From NCBI GenBank assembly GCA_033296885.1, contig MU863888.1, forward strand, positions 310,001-374,000: a stretch of DNA of 64,000 bases, read 5' to 3'. This stretch comes from Triangularia verruculosa (lineage: Eukaryota; Ascomycota; Sordariomycetes; Sordariales; Podosporaceae). A program made the position numbers and the translations under genes. The notes below the pieces were generated by a model. It ran no database searches. It was not told where the DNA came from and saw only the letters and a list, made by a program, of their open reading frames with translations. Shown one piece after another: positions 22,493 through 34,382 of the stretch; the stretch's first letter is position 1; the number at the start of each line of letters is the position of its first letter.

Positions 22493-24621
22493 TTAAGGTA
22501 ACATGCCCGCGCCCCTGTAAAGAGCTGGTAATTGCAGATTGTGACTCGAAATTTCCTGCTCAATACGGTCACCAGCCGGATCCACTGCGTCGAGCCAGCT
22601 CATAACCCGGGTTTGTAAAAGGCTATTCTGGGGTGCATTGTCATCGATAAACTTCTGGGTCTCAGGCCCTTTCCCATCAGGCCACCGCAAGGGTACGAAC
22701 CCATCCCAATATTGGTCAAAGTCCTGTTTAAATGACGCCGCTCGTCCGCCCATACCCCGTGATGGGAAGCAGCTAATAGCGAGGCGCTCGAGGTGTCTTC
22801 TGATGTGCTTCTGCATCTCGGCGACAGTCTGAAAGACGGTCGGGCACAGAGGACAGTCGCGTTTTGGTGCTTTAGACGGCCCGGCTTGTTGGGCTGTATA
22901 TTCTAAGAGAATATTTTCTGGGATTGCCTGCGGGTGCCACTTGTTGATGTGTTTTATGTACTCATCTTGTGTTGCGAATTCTTGCTGGTGTTGATAGCAA
23001 TGCCAGACAGATGTGTGCCCATTCTCGTGGTTGCACCATTCTCGGTGAGAAGCGTAAAGTCTATCAGGGTCGGAAGAGTCTTCATAAGTACATATGTACG
23101 GCATAAGGTCGTAGCGAGCATGTTGTCTGTGACATCTCACAATATATTAGCAGAAAGATCAGAGTTACGTCTGGTGAGGTGGATAATTCTTTGCAGGCCT
23201 TGCAACATAGTATTGCAGGTCATCTATCAGGTAACAGAGCGCAACGAGGTAGGTACTTACCGCCATTGCTTTGCATCCAAGAGACTTTCAGGCAAGACCA
23301 TCCGACAGAACGGGCATGTAAAAGTCTTGGTGTTCCGATCTAACAAGTCCGTCGGTGGAGATGGCCAATCGAGTTTATGGCCTTGCTGTGTCACCATAGT
23401 TGAAGCAAGACTAAGACTAGAAGCCACCGATTTGACATCGTGCGGACGCAGTAGAGTCACGTCAAGTCTTGTAGCAGCTGCCGCTAAAGATTTGTCTGGT
23501 CTAGCTGGCACTGATCTTATGTGCTCCGACATTTGCGAAGCGATAGGTGCCGAATGCTCTCTTAATGGCTGTTTGCCTTTGACATCCCGACTGTGGCGCT
23601 CAACCACAGTACGACTACCCCATATCTTCGCTGCATGCTTTCGCCAGTATATGAATTGCTGCTTTCGTCGAGCGTTGGCAATGCCAATCCTTCTCACAAG
23701 GTAGTTGGAGTCTGAGGCATAACTCTCGATCATCTCCGGCGTCAAGCTGTGTTCCGGAATAGTACCAGGTGTTATCTCCTCGAACTGCGAGTTTTGAACA
23801 GTTATTGGACGTTGAAGATGATGTCGTTGTATGTTGGATACGACGGCAATCTCTTTGATCTCTTGCTCGTGTATGTATTGTTCCCGTACCTCCCGGGCAA
23901 TGTGCTTGTAGAGACGGTGTAATGGCCTTTGAGGACGGTTCTGAGGGTTTCGAATTATCAGTGCCAAGCTATAAAGAGTGTCAATACCTTCTGTAACGCT
24001 CTTTTGTCGGAAATCAGCCTCATGGAATGACCCAGAACTATCTGTGCCAATCGAAGAATACTCCGAATTGTCAGGCTTCACGCTTTCACCGTCGTTGAAA
24101 CGCACTGATGCTACCGAACTGCGATCTTTGTCTCTGTCGTCTTCATATGCCACGCGTTCGCCGCGCATTATGGAATGCAGCTCCTGAATGTCGTCTGCCA
24201 GCTCTGCGAGGACTTCGGCTAGGCGACGCTTCACCACAACTGCATCCCTGACCTGGTAATCTAGAGATGTATGTCCTACTCGATGTAAACCTAAGCCATG
24301 TGCCCACAACGTAAACCTCTGACACTCCACTTCAATATTTCGTTGGGCCGCATCCCATCCACCGTTCTCGAAGGACTCGATCGTCTTAAATCCCGCAAAT
24401 ATCCGGGCCCCAATGAGCCACAGCTCTGTACCCTCGAGCTCAATTTCGTTCTCGTCATAAAAATCCTGAAAATCTTGTTCTTCGTCCTCTTCGTCATCGG
24501 GTATGTCGTACGAGTCGTCTTCATCCCCTGCCCCACAAAGATCATCGATTTCGCTGACCCCCGTTGCGTCTGCTGACAATTGTTCCGACAGGTAAATAGG
24601 ATCAGGTATCCCTTCCGCCAT
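22493..24621 (-). CDS. C2H2-type zinc-finger region protein, fungal family
   Basis: Exons 24621-23261 and 23135-22493 (GTAAGT donor) encode about 667 residues. The splice joins DAKQW to CHRQHARYDLMPYIC in frame. An acidic stretch (about 30-60, many D/E) precedes a helical middle. The C-terminal third has the zinc-binding layout known from many fungal proteins: FTCPFCRMVLP, then the LMPYICTYED block, EWCNHENGH, WHCYQHQQEF..H, and a last finger CPLCPTVFQTVAEMQKHIRRH. Relatives usually have Cys after CTYED; here it is Ser, so one finger may be weakened. The function is unknown. Such proteins often occur next to NLR-like genes and some carry ankyrin repeats, which this one lacks. Confidence 0.78.
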
Positions 24622-25498
24622 TTTGATGCTTCAGAATTCCACGGGGTAACCTCAGCACCCCCGAATGCGGGGAAACCCTTCCACGCTTCAAGAAAGAACA
24701 GGGTCGGCTGCCATCAGTCTCCCTAGCGGTCGTATGGGTTCAACCAGGAGCCTTCAAGTCATCTGCAGACCACTCAGTATTTGTTTGATGGTTTCGGATG
24801 ATTCAGGTAGTTTCGAGTTTCGGCGTGGCATTGTCACTGATGAAGGGTCGATGAGCCAGGCCAGTATCTCGATAAGGCTCAGAGATAAGATGTGCGGGCG
24901 TGTTCCGGATTGGACCCCCCATCATTCTGCCGCGGTGAGACCCAAAGGTACCCGTGCTGCGCGCATTTGTTCACAGCCTTTAAGCATATTCTGGGTAAAA
25001 CGATATATCTTATGGTAATTTAAGCGAGTTAACCTCCGTTTGGAATCTTTCTCTACCTCATGGGGAAACCGAAAGTCTTTTTGCTCAGGTTTTTTTCTTT
25101 TAGCCTTATGAGCAAAGTAGAACAAAGAAGGAACACTGGAACACTACCTGCCTAGGTAGATAAGGTAGGTAAATGGGAAGTCCTCTAGGCTCTTTTCTGG
25201 AAGCCTTGTGGACAATGCATCACATCCTAACAGAAAGGAAGCTTTGTACCTTGCCTACATCATGAGGAACTCTTCGCCAACCAACGCAGGTATAAAATCC
25301 TACCAAATATATACCCTCAAAGCAAGTAGTCGTTATGTCGTAACCTCCGGCCCTGATATAAACACATTATTCCATCATTCATGACATTTCTTCCATTCGA
25401 ATTCACACAATCCCAAATCCGACAAATAAAAGACCACGCCATATAAACCCGCTTCGGCCCTTTTGTTCCCAAGGCACCCTAGCTGTAAACCCCCAGAC
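24622..25498. other. Upstream region of the C2H2 gene and 3' flank of the MARVEL gene
   Basis: This 877-bp gap contains a TACCTGCCTAGGTAGATAAGGTAGGTA motif run at about 25145-25172. No gene or RNA is seen. Confidence 0.55.
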
Positions 25499-26161
25499 TT
25501 AGACATAAGCCCGATGATGGCTATGTCCTCCCCTCGACCTGCTCCCAGAATAACTCCTCGACCTCCTCGAGCTTCGGCTCCCCCTTCTACTCCTGCTCAC
25601 CCTCCTCGTCTCAACATACCTAACCTTCTCATCCCTCGCCGAGTGCCGCCCATGAACCCACGCCATCACCGCGGTGATAAAGAAAAAGATCACATTCATG
25701 ATCCCCATCGCAAAGCAAGCCTTCAGCATCCCGCAAGTCTTGTCATAATTGACACTAACCACCACCCAGCCATTCTGCCTCAGGATCGACCCAGATGCGC
25801 AATCTGCGCTGGCAATTCCACGGAGGTAGTACACGCCGGCGATGAGCGCGCCAAAGAGGCAGAGGTCGACGAACCCGACGAACTGCGCGTTGTTGGAGGA
25901 GCGGTGGTACATGAAGAGGGTGAAGACGGCCCAGGCGAGGGCGAGGACGGAGACGATGAAGAGGACGAGGATCGAGGTCGGGGTCATGAGGTTGGCGTTG
26001 AGGTTGATGTTGACGAAGTAGGAGAGCATGCCTACGATAGGGACCTGGTGGTGGGGAAGGAGTTAGTAACAAGACGATGGTGGTGGGGGGTGAGGAGGGG
26101 GACATACCAGAGTCAATATCTCCATGAAGCGCCAAAAGGCGAACATGATTGCGAAGAGCAT
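25499..26161 (-). CDS. MARVEL-domain four-helix membrane protein
   Basis: Exons 26161-26108 and 26044-25499 (GTATGT donor, TTACTAAC branch, CACCAG acceptor) give about 199 residues. The first exon supplies the start of the first membrane helix (MLFAIMFAFWRFMEILTLVP). Three more hydrophobic segments follow: LVLFIVSVLALAWAVFTLF, FVGFVDLCLFGALIAGVYYL and GIMNVIFFFITAVMAWV. Two Cys in the loop before the last helix (ADCASGS, KTCGML) fit a MARVEL extracellular disulfide. The C-terminal ~40 residues are rich in Arg and Ser (RSRRGSRSSRRSRSYSGSRS), a cytosolic basic tail. MARVEL proteins act at membrane subdomains, as in yeast Nce102 or Fhn1 in eisosomes. Its specific role here is unknown. Confidence 0.85.
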
Positions 26162-27060
26162 TTTGGCGGTGGTTGTTTATGCGCCAGAAATTGTTGTTGT
26201 CGGCGTCGTCAATGGATATTCGTAAGGCTCGCAATGCGATCACCTGTTAGTGGCCGTCACCAGGCGATATCCACTCTGGCTCTCGTTGTCGCAAAGCCTC
26301 TCCACAGAGGGCCCCTATGACGTCGTCGTCGCTATTGTTCTCCCAACAACCAAGCGAGCCGTATGTATGTCTCTCCCCCGGGATCCCTCGAAGAAGAATT
26401 CCAGTGATGCGTGTCGCAAACTCCAGACCCGACAGACCGGGAGAGCAAAGTGGGGCGGCCCAACCGCTGTAACTAGCTGATGAGCGAAGGAGCGTTGCGC
26501 AGGAACCCGTTCGGTCTGCCGTTGGTGAACCAAACAAAAAAACCTTATTTCAAGGGTTTCTGTTCCTGAATTGATGAAGAAAAAGAGACGGGAAGATTTG
26601 ATGCAAGATGAAAGGGGAAGAAAAGAATCGCTCTTCGCCATTTGTCAAGAACACCGCCGCGCTCCCCGACACGGCGCAGCTGACACGACACCGCATCCTT
26701 TTTTTCCCCTCCAGCGCATCCGACATCTTCAACAGGAGGTTGGGAGGGGGCCCGTCGGTGAGTTGGAGGGTGGAGGCTGACCAATCAGTGGGGAGAAGCT
26801 GTGTGACGTCGCGAAGACGAAGTGGGGCAATCACCACGTCGTCGCAAAGTGGACCGTGCAGAAGTGTTTGCAGGAATCCAGGAGGTTGGTGCCTGGTTCC
26901 TGATGGGGAGCTTTTTATTTTTAGGTGGGGGGATTTAATGATGGAACCTTGATGGACGGTGCCACAAGATGGCGAGAGCTCTCCCAATATCTTTTATCGT
27001 ACATCCTATCTACTCATCTTTTGATGCCTTCTTGATACAAGGTGCAGTCTTGTGTTCTAT
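26162..27060. other. Upstream region of the MARVEL gene and 3' flank of the catalase pseudogene
   Basis: No gene is visible. Overlapping open frames on both strands at 26250-26990 are low-complexity shadows of one another without domains. A short purine-rich stretch lies at about 26570-26640. Confidence 0.55.
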
Positions 27061-28599
27061 TCACGCGCCGCCCTTGCTGTCCAACTCATCGAGAGCCTTC
27101 TGTATCGCCTCTCCGACCTCCTTGTCAACCCGGTTGAACATCTCTTTGGTCGCCTTCTGAACCTGAGGCAAGGCTTTGCCCACATGTGCCGCAACGTTCT
27201 TGGCAAATATCTTGTCTTCGCCGTTGCTCTTGAACATCTTCTAGAGATCACGCGGCTCCTCGAAGTCTTCGTCGGTCACTCCGAAGAGAGCAGTGCTACC
27301 TTGCCTATCCACTCGTCGTGGGCGATGTCTGCTGGGCCGAAACGGAGTGTGTGGAAGGATGAGGAAGGGAGTCAGTACCATGATTCATGTGGGCAGTAGG
27401 ACGACTTACTATAATCCGGATCACCGCCATAGTTACCATCCACTCTCATCGGTCCATCACGCTGATACGGCGAGTATACATACTTTGGATCAAGCCGAGA
27501 TTTCGCTGCATCAGGATAGCTGAACATTCTCGCCTGCAGCACGGGGTCAGCACTTGGTCCAATACCGGGAACCATGGTACTTGGACTGAAGGCCGCTTGT
27601 CCAACGTCCTGGAAATGGTTGTCGGGGTTGCGGTTGAGAGTCAGTCTACCAATGTGCATCAGGGGGTAGTCCCTCTGCGGCCAGATCTTCGTGATATCGA
27701 AGAAATCCCACTGACAGGTCTCTGCCTCCTTTGGATCCATGATCTGGAAGTAAATCGTCCACGAGGGATAGTCTCCCCTCTCAATGGCATCGTACAGATC
27801 CTCGATATCGTAGTCCGGCTCCTCTCCCGCCAGTTCCACTGCCTCATCACTGTCCAGATTCCAGATTCCATAATCAGGCTTGAAGTGGATCTTGACGTAT
27901 TTAAACGTCCCGTCTTCTGGCTTGCCAACCTTGAAGGTGTGGTTATCAAATCCGTTGATGTGACGCAATGATTTCAAAATACCACGACCACCGAACAGTT
28001 GCATCAGGCAGTGAACACCTTCCTGGTTGTTGATGTGAAAGTCCCAGAACATGGTCGAGTCAGGGACGTCTGTCGGGGGGTGACACTGGTGGGAGCGATT
28101 GAGACTGGGGAACTCGAAAAAGTCCCAGTTGCCTTCCTCGGTGAACATCTGTGGAGCGAAACCGCGGATGTCACGGGTCGTGCCGGAAGAGCCCTCGAAT
28201 TCACCCCAGGCACCTGCGGCTTTGGAGTGGACAACTCTACAATGGAAGTCAGAACGTGGACATGCGGTTGGATGAGATGGTACTCGCCTTTCAGGAATTC
28301 TCTCTTGTGGGAAATGAGCCGAAGTCTCGATCAGCTGGGTATCCCCAAGGAGTGTGGGTGCTTCTCCTTTGGGCTTTGGGCCGCGCAAAACAGTTGTCGC
28401 GGTTAGGTCGTGAACCGGCCGATCTATACAGAGGTCCTCAGTCAGCGCCGTGTCACATTATGGACTGTTTATTTATGGGTTGTGATGGAAACCGCATAGT
28501 ACCTTCGGCCAGTGTAACGATGGGCGCATCGTGCTTTCTGTTGTTAGTCTACAAGTTGCTGCCAGCTTTCATTTGTTCGCCACTTACCACTGAAGACAT
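27061..28599 (-). pseudogene. Decayed monofunctional heme catalase
   Basis: The gene starts at 28599 (MSSV), has exons split as in fungal catalases, and ends at 27061. Recognisable parts include GPKPKGEAPTLLGDTQLIET, VVHSKAAGAWGEFE (catalytic His kept), RDIRGF..MFTEEGNWDF, MFWDFHINNQEGVH and the heme-ligand motif RMFSYPDAA. Compared with the family: about 30 residues are missing after GEFE (near 28192); about 15 are missing after GNWDF (near 28118), removing the loop with the catalytic Asn; and about 10 are missing after the heme Tyr region. One base is lost near 27280 (after ALLSSE), giving TGA. A TAG at 27241-27243 replaces the Trp of DLWKMF. One intron has a GC donor (28287-28286). The flanking frame is otherwise well preserved, so inactivation looks recent. 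Confidence 0.9.
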
Positions 28600-29058
28600 T
28601 TTGAACTTGTCGATTGCTTTCTGCGAGTTCACAGCTGCGGCGTCAATTCCCCTCCATTGTAGCCGCAGTGCTCAGCAAGCAATTGATATACCACGCCCGC
28701 CAGCATCCACGCATCATACTGCCGGCTGATACGTTGGTGTCATTTAACGTCACCACTTGATACGGCACACAGTAATTGCACCTCTATTGCTACTCCAATC
28801 CGGTTCTACGGTGTTGTTCATGGAATAATGGCAATAATGGCGTGGACCTGGAGGTGGATGACGTGCCGATGACAACACTATGGCATGTGCTGTAACATTC
28901 TTGCACCAAGATCACTCGGCGACCTGCAGAGTCTGTAAAACACAGCGATGAGAGTGATGAATTGACGCAAAATAAACAGTCATTTCTTTCTTCCGGACTG
29001 CCTTGGCAAAAGCTTGAACCAAGCCTGGATAATCGACCACCAGGTCAACAAGCATCCG
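28600..29058. promoter_or_regulatory. Shared upstream region of catalase pseudogene and sulfite oxidase gene
   Basis: 459 bp separate the two divergent start codons. I see no clear core element. If the catalase is dead, this promoter may now serve the sulfite oxidase alone. Confidence 0.45.
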
Positions 29059-30739
29059 ATGGCTCCCGCCGAGCCTAACGCGCTGCCTTTTAGGCCAAAG
29101 GGGGAGATCCCTCACTTTGCCGAGGAGAAGGAAGGCTGGAAGGGGTATGTTGAATGGGAGGAGTATCCTGAGAAGAAGAAGCAGGCACAGGAGATCCTGA
29201 AGAAATATGACTTCCCCGAGGTTAGCAAAAAACGGCCCATCACCACATTCATGTCAACACAAGGACTCACAAACCGCCTTAGCCCCCTGAATTCCAACTC
29301 GTCCCCTTGCCAACCACCAACCCCATCCTCACCGGCGAGCGCTGGAAGCAATATCACGATGCCTGCGGCCTCGACTATATCTACAAAAACAGCTGGTCGA
29401 CCGTCCTCAAAGAGAAATCCGAGGACATGATTCACGTCCTGCAATTCCCCTACAACGGCGAACCCCCCGGGGATCGCCTCATCAAGACAAAACTCACCAA
29501 CAACAAAGACCACTTCGTCCGCAACCACGGCGGCGTCCCGGACATCGACGCAGACAAATGGACCCTCGACATCGGCGGCCTGGTCAAAAATCCCCAGAAA
29601 CTCACCTTGGCCCAGCTCCAGGACGAGAGCATCTTCCCAAGACAGAGCAACATCGTCACCCTGCAGTGCTCCGGCACCCGCCGCATCGAGCAAATCCACG
29701 AGTACCCCGGCGACGGCGACGAGCTGATCAACGCCCCCTGGTGCGAAGGCGCCATCTCCACCGCCCGCTGGACGGGCGTCTCCCTCAAAAAGGTCATCAA
29801 GCACTGTGGCGGTTTGGTCGATAATGCTGACAACATTGAGTTTTTCGGTGCAGATACGTACTTTAAGAAGGGGAACGTGCATAATTACATTGTGAGCGTT
29901 CCTTGGAGGAAAGTAAAGGTTCACGAGGTGTTGCTGGCGTGGGAGATGAACGGGGAGCCGCTGCCGAGGATTCACGGGCACCCGTTGAGGGTGGTGGTAT
30001 TTGGGTACATCGGTGCGAGGAGTGTGAAGTGGCTGTATAAGATCCGAGCGATTCATAGGCCGTCGACGGCGCCGGTGCAGCTGAAGGAGTATCTTTATTA
30101 CAGTCCGCAGATTGGCAAGCAGAATGCGCAGTATAGCAATGGGTTCTCGATTCAGGATATGCCGGTTTCCTCGGCGATGATCACGCCGAAGAATATGGAT
30201 CAGATCATTCACTCTGGCCACATCCGTCTTGCTGGATGGGCGTACAGTGGTGGTGGGCACTGGCCGGTGAGGGTGGAGGTTAGTGGAGACGGGGGGAGTA
30301 TCTGGTATGAAGTCCCGGCGGAGAATATGTCCACGAAGTACTTTTACGCGTGGAGGACGTGGTGGATTGATCTGCCGGTTGATGCGGAGGGGTGGTTGGA
30401 GATGTGCGTGAGGTGCTGGGATAATGCGATGAATACCCAGCCGACGTTTGTGAGGAGTGCTTGGTGAGTACCACCTACCTTTCCCGTTGATGTCGATGGA
30501 AAACGGGATATTGACATATGAATAGGAACTGGGACTTGCACGTAACATCCTCTGCCCATCGGGTCAAGGTTTACAGCATCAACAAGTCGCGGCCGAACAC
30601 GGCGGCAACGTTGAAGCAGCTGGAAGAGAACGGGACTCCGATGATCCCGATCACGAGGCCGGTTCACTTTGATTTGGAGACGGATGAGGAGTACGCAAAG
30701 GCGATGGAGTCGAGAGCCTGGAGGGATCCGTTGGAGTAG
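29059..30739 (+). CDS. Sulfite oxidase, molybdenum-cofactor enzyme without heme domain
   Basis: Exons 29059-29220, 29283-30463 and 30526-30739 encode about 518 residues. The Mo-pterin domain spans about 80-330, with the Mo-ligand Cys at about 183 in NIVTLQCSGTRR and the family stretch GAISTARWTGVSLKKVI. HGHPLRVVVFGYIGARSVKWL and a C-terminal dimerisation domain (GWAYSGGGHWPVRVEVSGDG) follow. There is no cytochrome b5 domain, so it resembles plant-type or simple fungal sulfite oxidases. It should oxidise sulfite to sulfate; the electron acceptor is unknown and may be oxygen. A conserved N-terminal extension (GWKGYVEWEEYPEKK) is encoded by exon 1. No strong targeting peptide is seen, and the C-terminus does not end in a clear SKL. 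Confidence 0.92.
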
Positions 30740-31428
30740 GGGTGCTGAAAATGGGGGCTTGGCGGATTCGTTCGGGGTTCAGGGGTGAATCAGGGGTAAA
30801 ATGCCAAGAAGTTATGTCTTATCATGTACATGGGAAATTCAGGTACTTCGTTCCGACGTGGACAACAGCTCCATGTAAGTTGAAAATTCAGGTAGGTACC
30901 TATGCGGATTCAGATCTTTGCTATATTCGTACTACTAACACTTCGCAGATGATGAAATTATGATTTAAGTTTTTTAAGTCTGTATTTCTCAGCTTTTCTA
31001 ACATGTAACCTGAGCTTCCTCCTCTAAGCCAAGCACTTATACCTTTTTTCGGGGCATATACTACGATAAATGCGTTCTAAGATATCTTATGGGCTTTGGG
31101 TAATAGTTCACAGGCCCTGAAATACATTCTAAAGATTTTGCAAGATAGCCTAGAGATGGACTCTATACTCTTGTCGTATCAGTTCAGTAGGTCCCTAATG
31201 TCTATGAAGGAACATATTAATATTTTATTTTGAACTATTATAAAATTTGCTCCTGCTTGCTCTGACTAGAGGTCTATGCGAACATGGCGGCTCTTCCTTA
31301 GAAGGACGAAGAGTACCTTAGGTACCTAATCAACATGACTTTTCCCATTAATGAAGGGAAACGTAAGGCAAACAACTTCCTTGCACGGAGATCAGCTTAC
31401 CGCTCTTTATGTTGCACTGATATCTTAA
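30740..31428. other. Convergent, AT-rich intergenic region
   Basis: It lies between the 3' ends of the sulfite oxidase (+) and ankyrin (-) genes. 30960-31260 is AT-rich, which could be old RIP-affected DNA, but I find no repeat partner in the window. GGTAGGTACCTA lies at about 30892-30903 and TTAGGTACCTAA at about 31317-31328. Confidence 0.5.
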
Positions 31429-33890
31429 TCAAACCCCCTTTTCCGCTGTTACTGCAAATAGTTCCAGTTTCTCAATCGCATCCTGAAAGCTCTCCACCGA
31501 TTCCTCATCACTCCCAAATCCCAACTCTACCTCCGCATCCTTCCGTACAAACCCCTCCTCAAAGGTGTTCGACCTCGAGCCAAAGCAAGAAAAAAAGCCA
31601 GCCTCCAACATGTCCTCCTCGCCTCTTCTCGCATCCGGCGCGGCGTTGATGACACTCAAAAGATCGTCAAAAGCAAGCACAAGCTCCTCAGTAACATCCC
31701 CCCTTTGGCGAAGAAGAGACTTGAAGTCACCTAGCGAGTATTCCTTGTCATGCTTCGACTGAAAGTGGCTCGCATTTGCCAGGATGTTAATCGTCTCCAC
31801 ATCACCGTACAATGCTGCAATTTTCACAAGATTCGGGCCTTTGAGGCGAGGACAGACGCTGTACTCTGACCATCGGTCGAGGAAAAGACGGAGGACATTG
31901 TGACTGTTGTATGTGATTGCTGTCGTAAGAGGCGTCTCGCCCGTGGTGGTTGTGGCGTTCAAATCAGCGCCGTATTCTAGAAGCAAAATGGCAAAGCTGG
32001 CATTGTCGTTTCTCGTCGCATGAAACAGCGGCGTTTTCCCTTCGACTGTGCGGGTGTTGGCATCAGCACCGAAATCCAGCAGTCTCTTCAGAAGAGTGGT
32101 GTCTCTGCTGTTTCGCGCCGCGACACTGAGTGGACTGCCTTTTTGTACACCTTTCGGGGGAACAGGGTCAGGATCTGCTCCTGCTTCGAGGAGGAGTTCG
32201 ACGCATGCAGTGTGGCCTTGAGCTGCCGCGTTGGATAATGGTCCGGATATTTGGATATCCATGATATTGGGGTCAGCGCCAAAACTGAGCAGCGTGGCTA
32301 CTGTCTGGACATCGCCTTTGGCTGCAGCCCAAGCCAGAGGAGTGCGCCCCATGGAGTCCTGAGCATTCATATCCCCCGGATTGCTAACGAGCTCCTCCTC
32401 TAGGTTCTGAAGGCAGAGCCCAAGGACGATCCTGTGAATCTTGGTAAACCTGGATGCCTCAATGAAGTCGTCAAGAAAATCACTACCTCGCGTAATTGTC
32501 CTCAGTGCGTCCGTCGCATTTTCAGACAGTCCGCCTTCCAGCAGAAAATGACATGCCTTGATGCGCGGACTATTGTCAAATTCGGATATCGGCCGGTAGT
32601 CAGCGTCCGCACCAGCATGGACAAGAAACTTGACTGCCTCGTACTGCTTGGCGTACAAAGCCCATCTCAGCAGAGTGTAGCCGCGGCTTGTGCTGACATC
32701 CCTTGGGGAAGCAAGACCATTCTTGAAAAGGTGTTGAAGGCCTCGTATGTTCCCCTTTTGAGCAAGGTCTACGGCCTGAGAGGAGTCTGGTATTCTTCTG
32801 TAAGTCTCAAGATGTAGTGACGGCCCTCCATAGAGACTTGTCCCAACTTGCAGTCTGATGATGGTCGACCAGAGGGACATCGGAAACCAGTATTCCATGC
32901 TGACCTGCTTGGCACGAACACCACGGCACTCGTCGTCGTTGCACTTCTGACTGAGAATCGGTAACCCAGAGTACTCTAGAAACAACCTCCCCAACAGAGT
33001 GCTAATCATTGGCGGTGTTGCAGAGCGCTGCTGGGTATGGCAACAGCATTGACAATGCGAGTGACATGATGCAACGAAAGGCCGAACCCGGACACTGATA
33101 CCTTCTTCCGTGTTTGCATTTGTTGGCACTGGTTCGCCAGATTTGGGGAGGGGAGGTGGCTTTCTCGGCGACGAGGGGTTGTGATAAGAAGAGCCAATCT
33201 GTGAGTGCTGTCGTTGTTGGAGCAGTCGGGTTTGGGCCTGCACCAATGCCTCAACACGGGCAACACGCTCGTCAATGCCGGCCATTATAGTCATGAAGGC
33301 CTTGCTCATAGCAAGGTGCTCCTTCGTAGATTGAACGGAGGTTTGAGTGGTGAGCGACGATATCTCTTGTATTTCAAGTCGAATCTTGACCATGTCTTGT
33401 CTAATCAATACCTGTCAGTTTTGACATGGACTGTCTTGAGTAGTAACATTCAGTAACCGTACGAGTTGGAGGCTCCAAGGAGAATATTCAAACTCGACTT
33501 GACTGTTCTGATATCTTCTTGAAGCGTTTGGAGTCGGCCCTGCTCTTTCAGCCAGATGCCGGCTTTGATGACGGGAATCTTGTAGTCCAACGATGCAGCG
33601 GTGAGCCGCTCGACAATTGCAGCGAGTTGACTGAGTTTGAGCCGGGCCTGAACAAGTAGATGAGGAATGGCACTTATGGTCTGCTGCGAGCCCAGGAGGT
33701 TGGACCGCTCCTTCAGGAGCGTGGCGACCTGCGAAAGAACGACCTCGAGATCGGCCACCTCGTTCCCCACGGCATGAATGCGTCCTGGTAAGCCTTTGCA
33801 GAGCGAGCGCAATTCGGAAATGGCGGAGCAGGTTGAAGCCGCAAGACTAGCTACCGTGATGACGCTGGCAGCAAGCGATAAGGGGTCCAT
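31429..33890 (-). CDS. Ankyrin-repeat protein with fungal NLR-type N-terminal helical domain
   Basis: Exons 33890-33463 and 33400-31429 give about 799 residues; the GTACGG donor is the one that keeps frame across the intron. The N-terminal ~140 residues (MDPLSLAASVITVASLAAST, then ISELRSLCKGLPGRIHAV) match the helical N-terminal domain widespread in fungal STAND/ankyrin proteins. A coiled-coil-like stretch (about 145-195) and a Cys/His cluster (HSHCQCCCHTQ) follow. From about 350, ankyrin repeats are clear: GRTPLAWAAAKGDVQTVATL, GPLSNAAAQGHTACVELLLE, GKTPLFHATRNDNASFAILL and GETPLTTAITYNSHNVLRLF. There is no NTPase domain between them. The role is unknown; a sensor or adaptor in non-self responses is an inference. 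It is divergent from the SPX-GDPD gene. Confidence 0.8.
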
Positions 33891-34382
33891 GATTATTGGT
33901 TGTGTGGTATCCGAAGGATCCTTGCCAGGGGTCTATGCTCTTGGCGGCCAGTTCTCGCCAGCAGTAGAACAAAAGATGTGGACTGGGAACCTGGAATGTT
34001 GAGTGTCAATGGGGACCGGTAACAGCAGTCGGCTAGGTTGGAAGCAGGTCACATGTCGACGATGAAATTGAGGGCATTGAACAGGTGTCAAATGCCTGTT
34101 GAGGGGTTGACCTCTGTCGGGACTGAAGACATGCCGCCAAATTGGGGCCAGGCTGCGAGCTCATGCAGGAGGGTCACAAGAATTGGCCAATGCCGTTTGA
34201 ATTCTGCTGAAAATGATGAAACCAACTGGAAGATGGAGACGTACCACACGTGACTTGTTGTCGGGTGTTCCAATCAGAGATCTCGGGTAGCCTCTCGGCT
34301 TGACCAACGGTCCGGGTCGGTTGATCTGCGACCCCGAACTGCCGCCCGACACTCCAACTACTGTCACATTGCCAACGCCAGG
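33891..34382. promoter_or_regulatory. Shared upstream region of divergent ankyrin and SPX-GDPD genes
   Basis: 492 bp lie between two divergent starts. I see no PHO-type CACGTG box; a CACACGTGA occurs at about 34246-34254, close to the Pho4 core CACGTK. That is suggestive for an SPX-GDPD gene but weak as a single site. Confidence 0.4.

Noticed and set aside
29112..30548. 478-codon open frame on the minus strand
   Set aside because: It is antisense to the sulfite oxidase, whose frame shows clear motifs. The opposite strand has only compositional runs.
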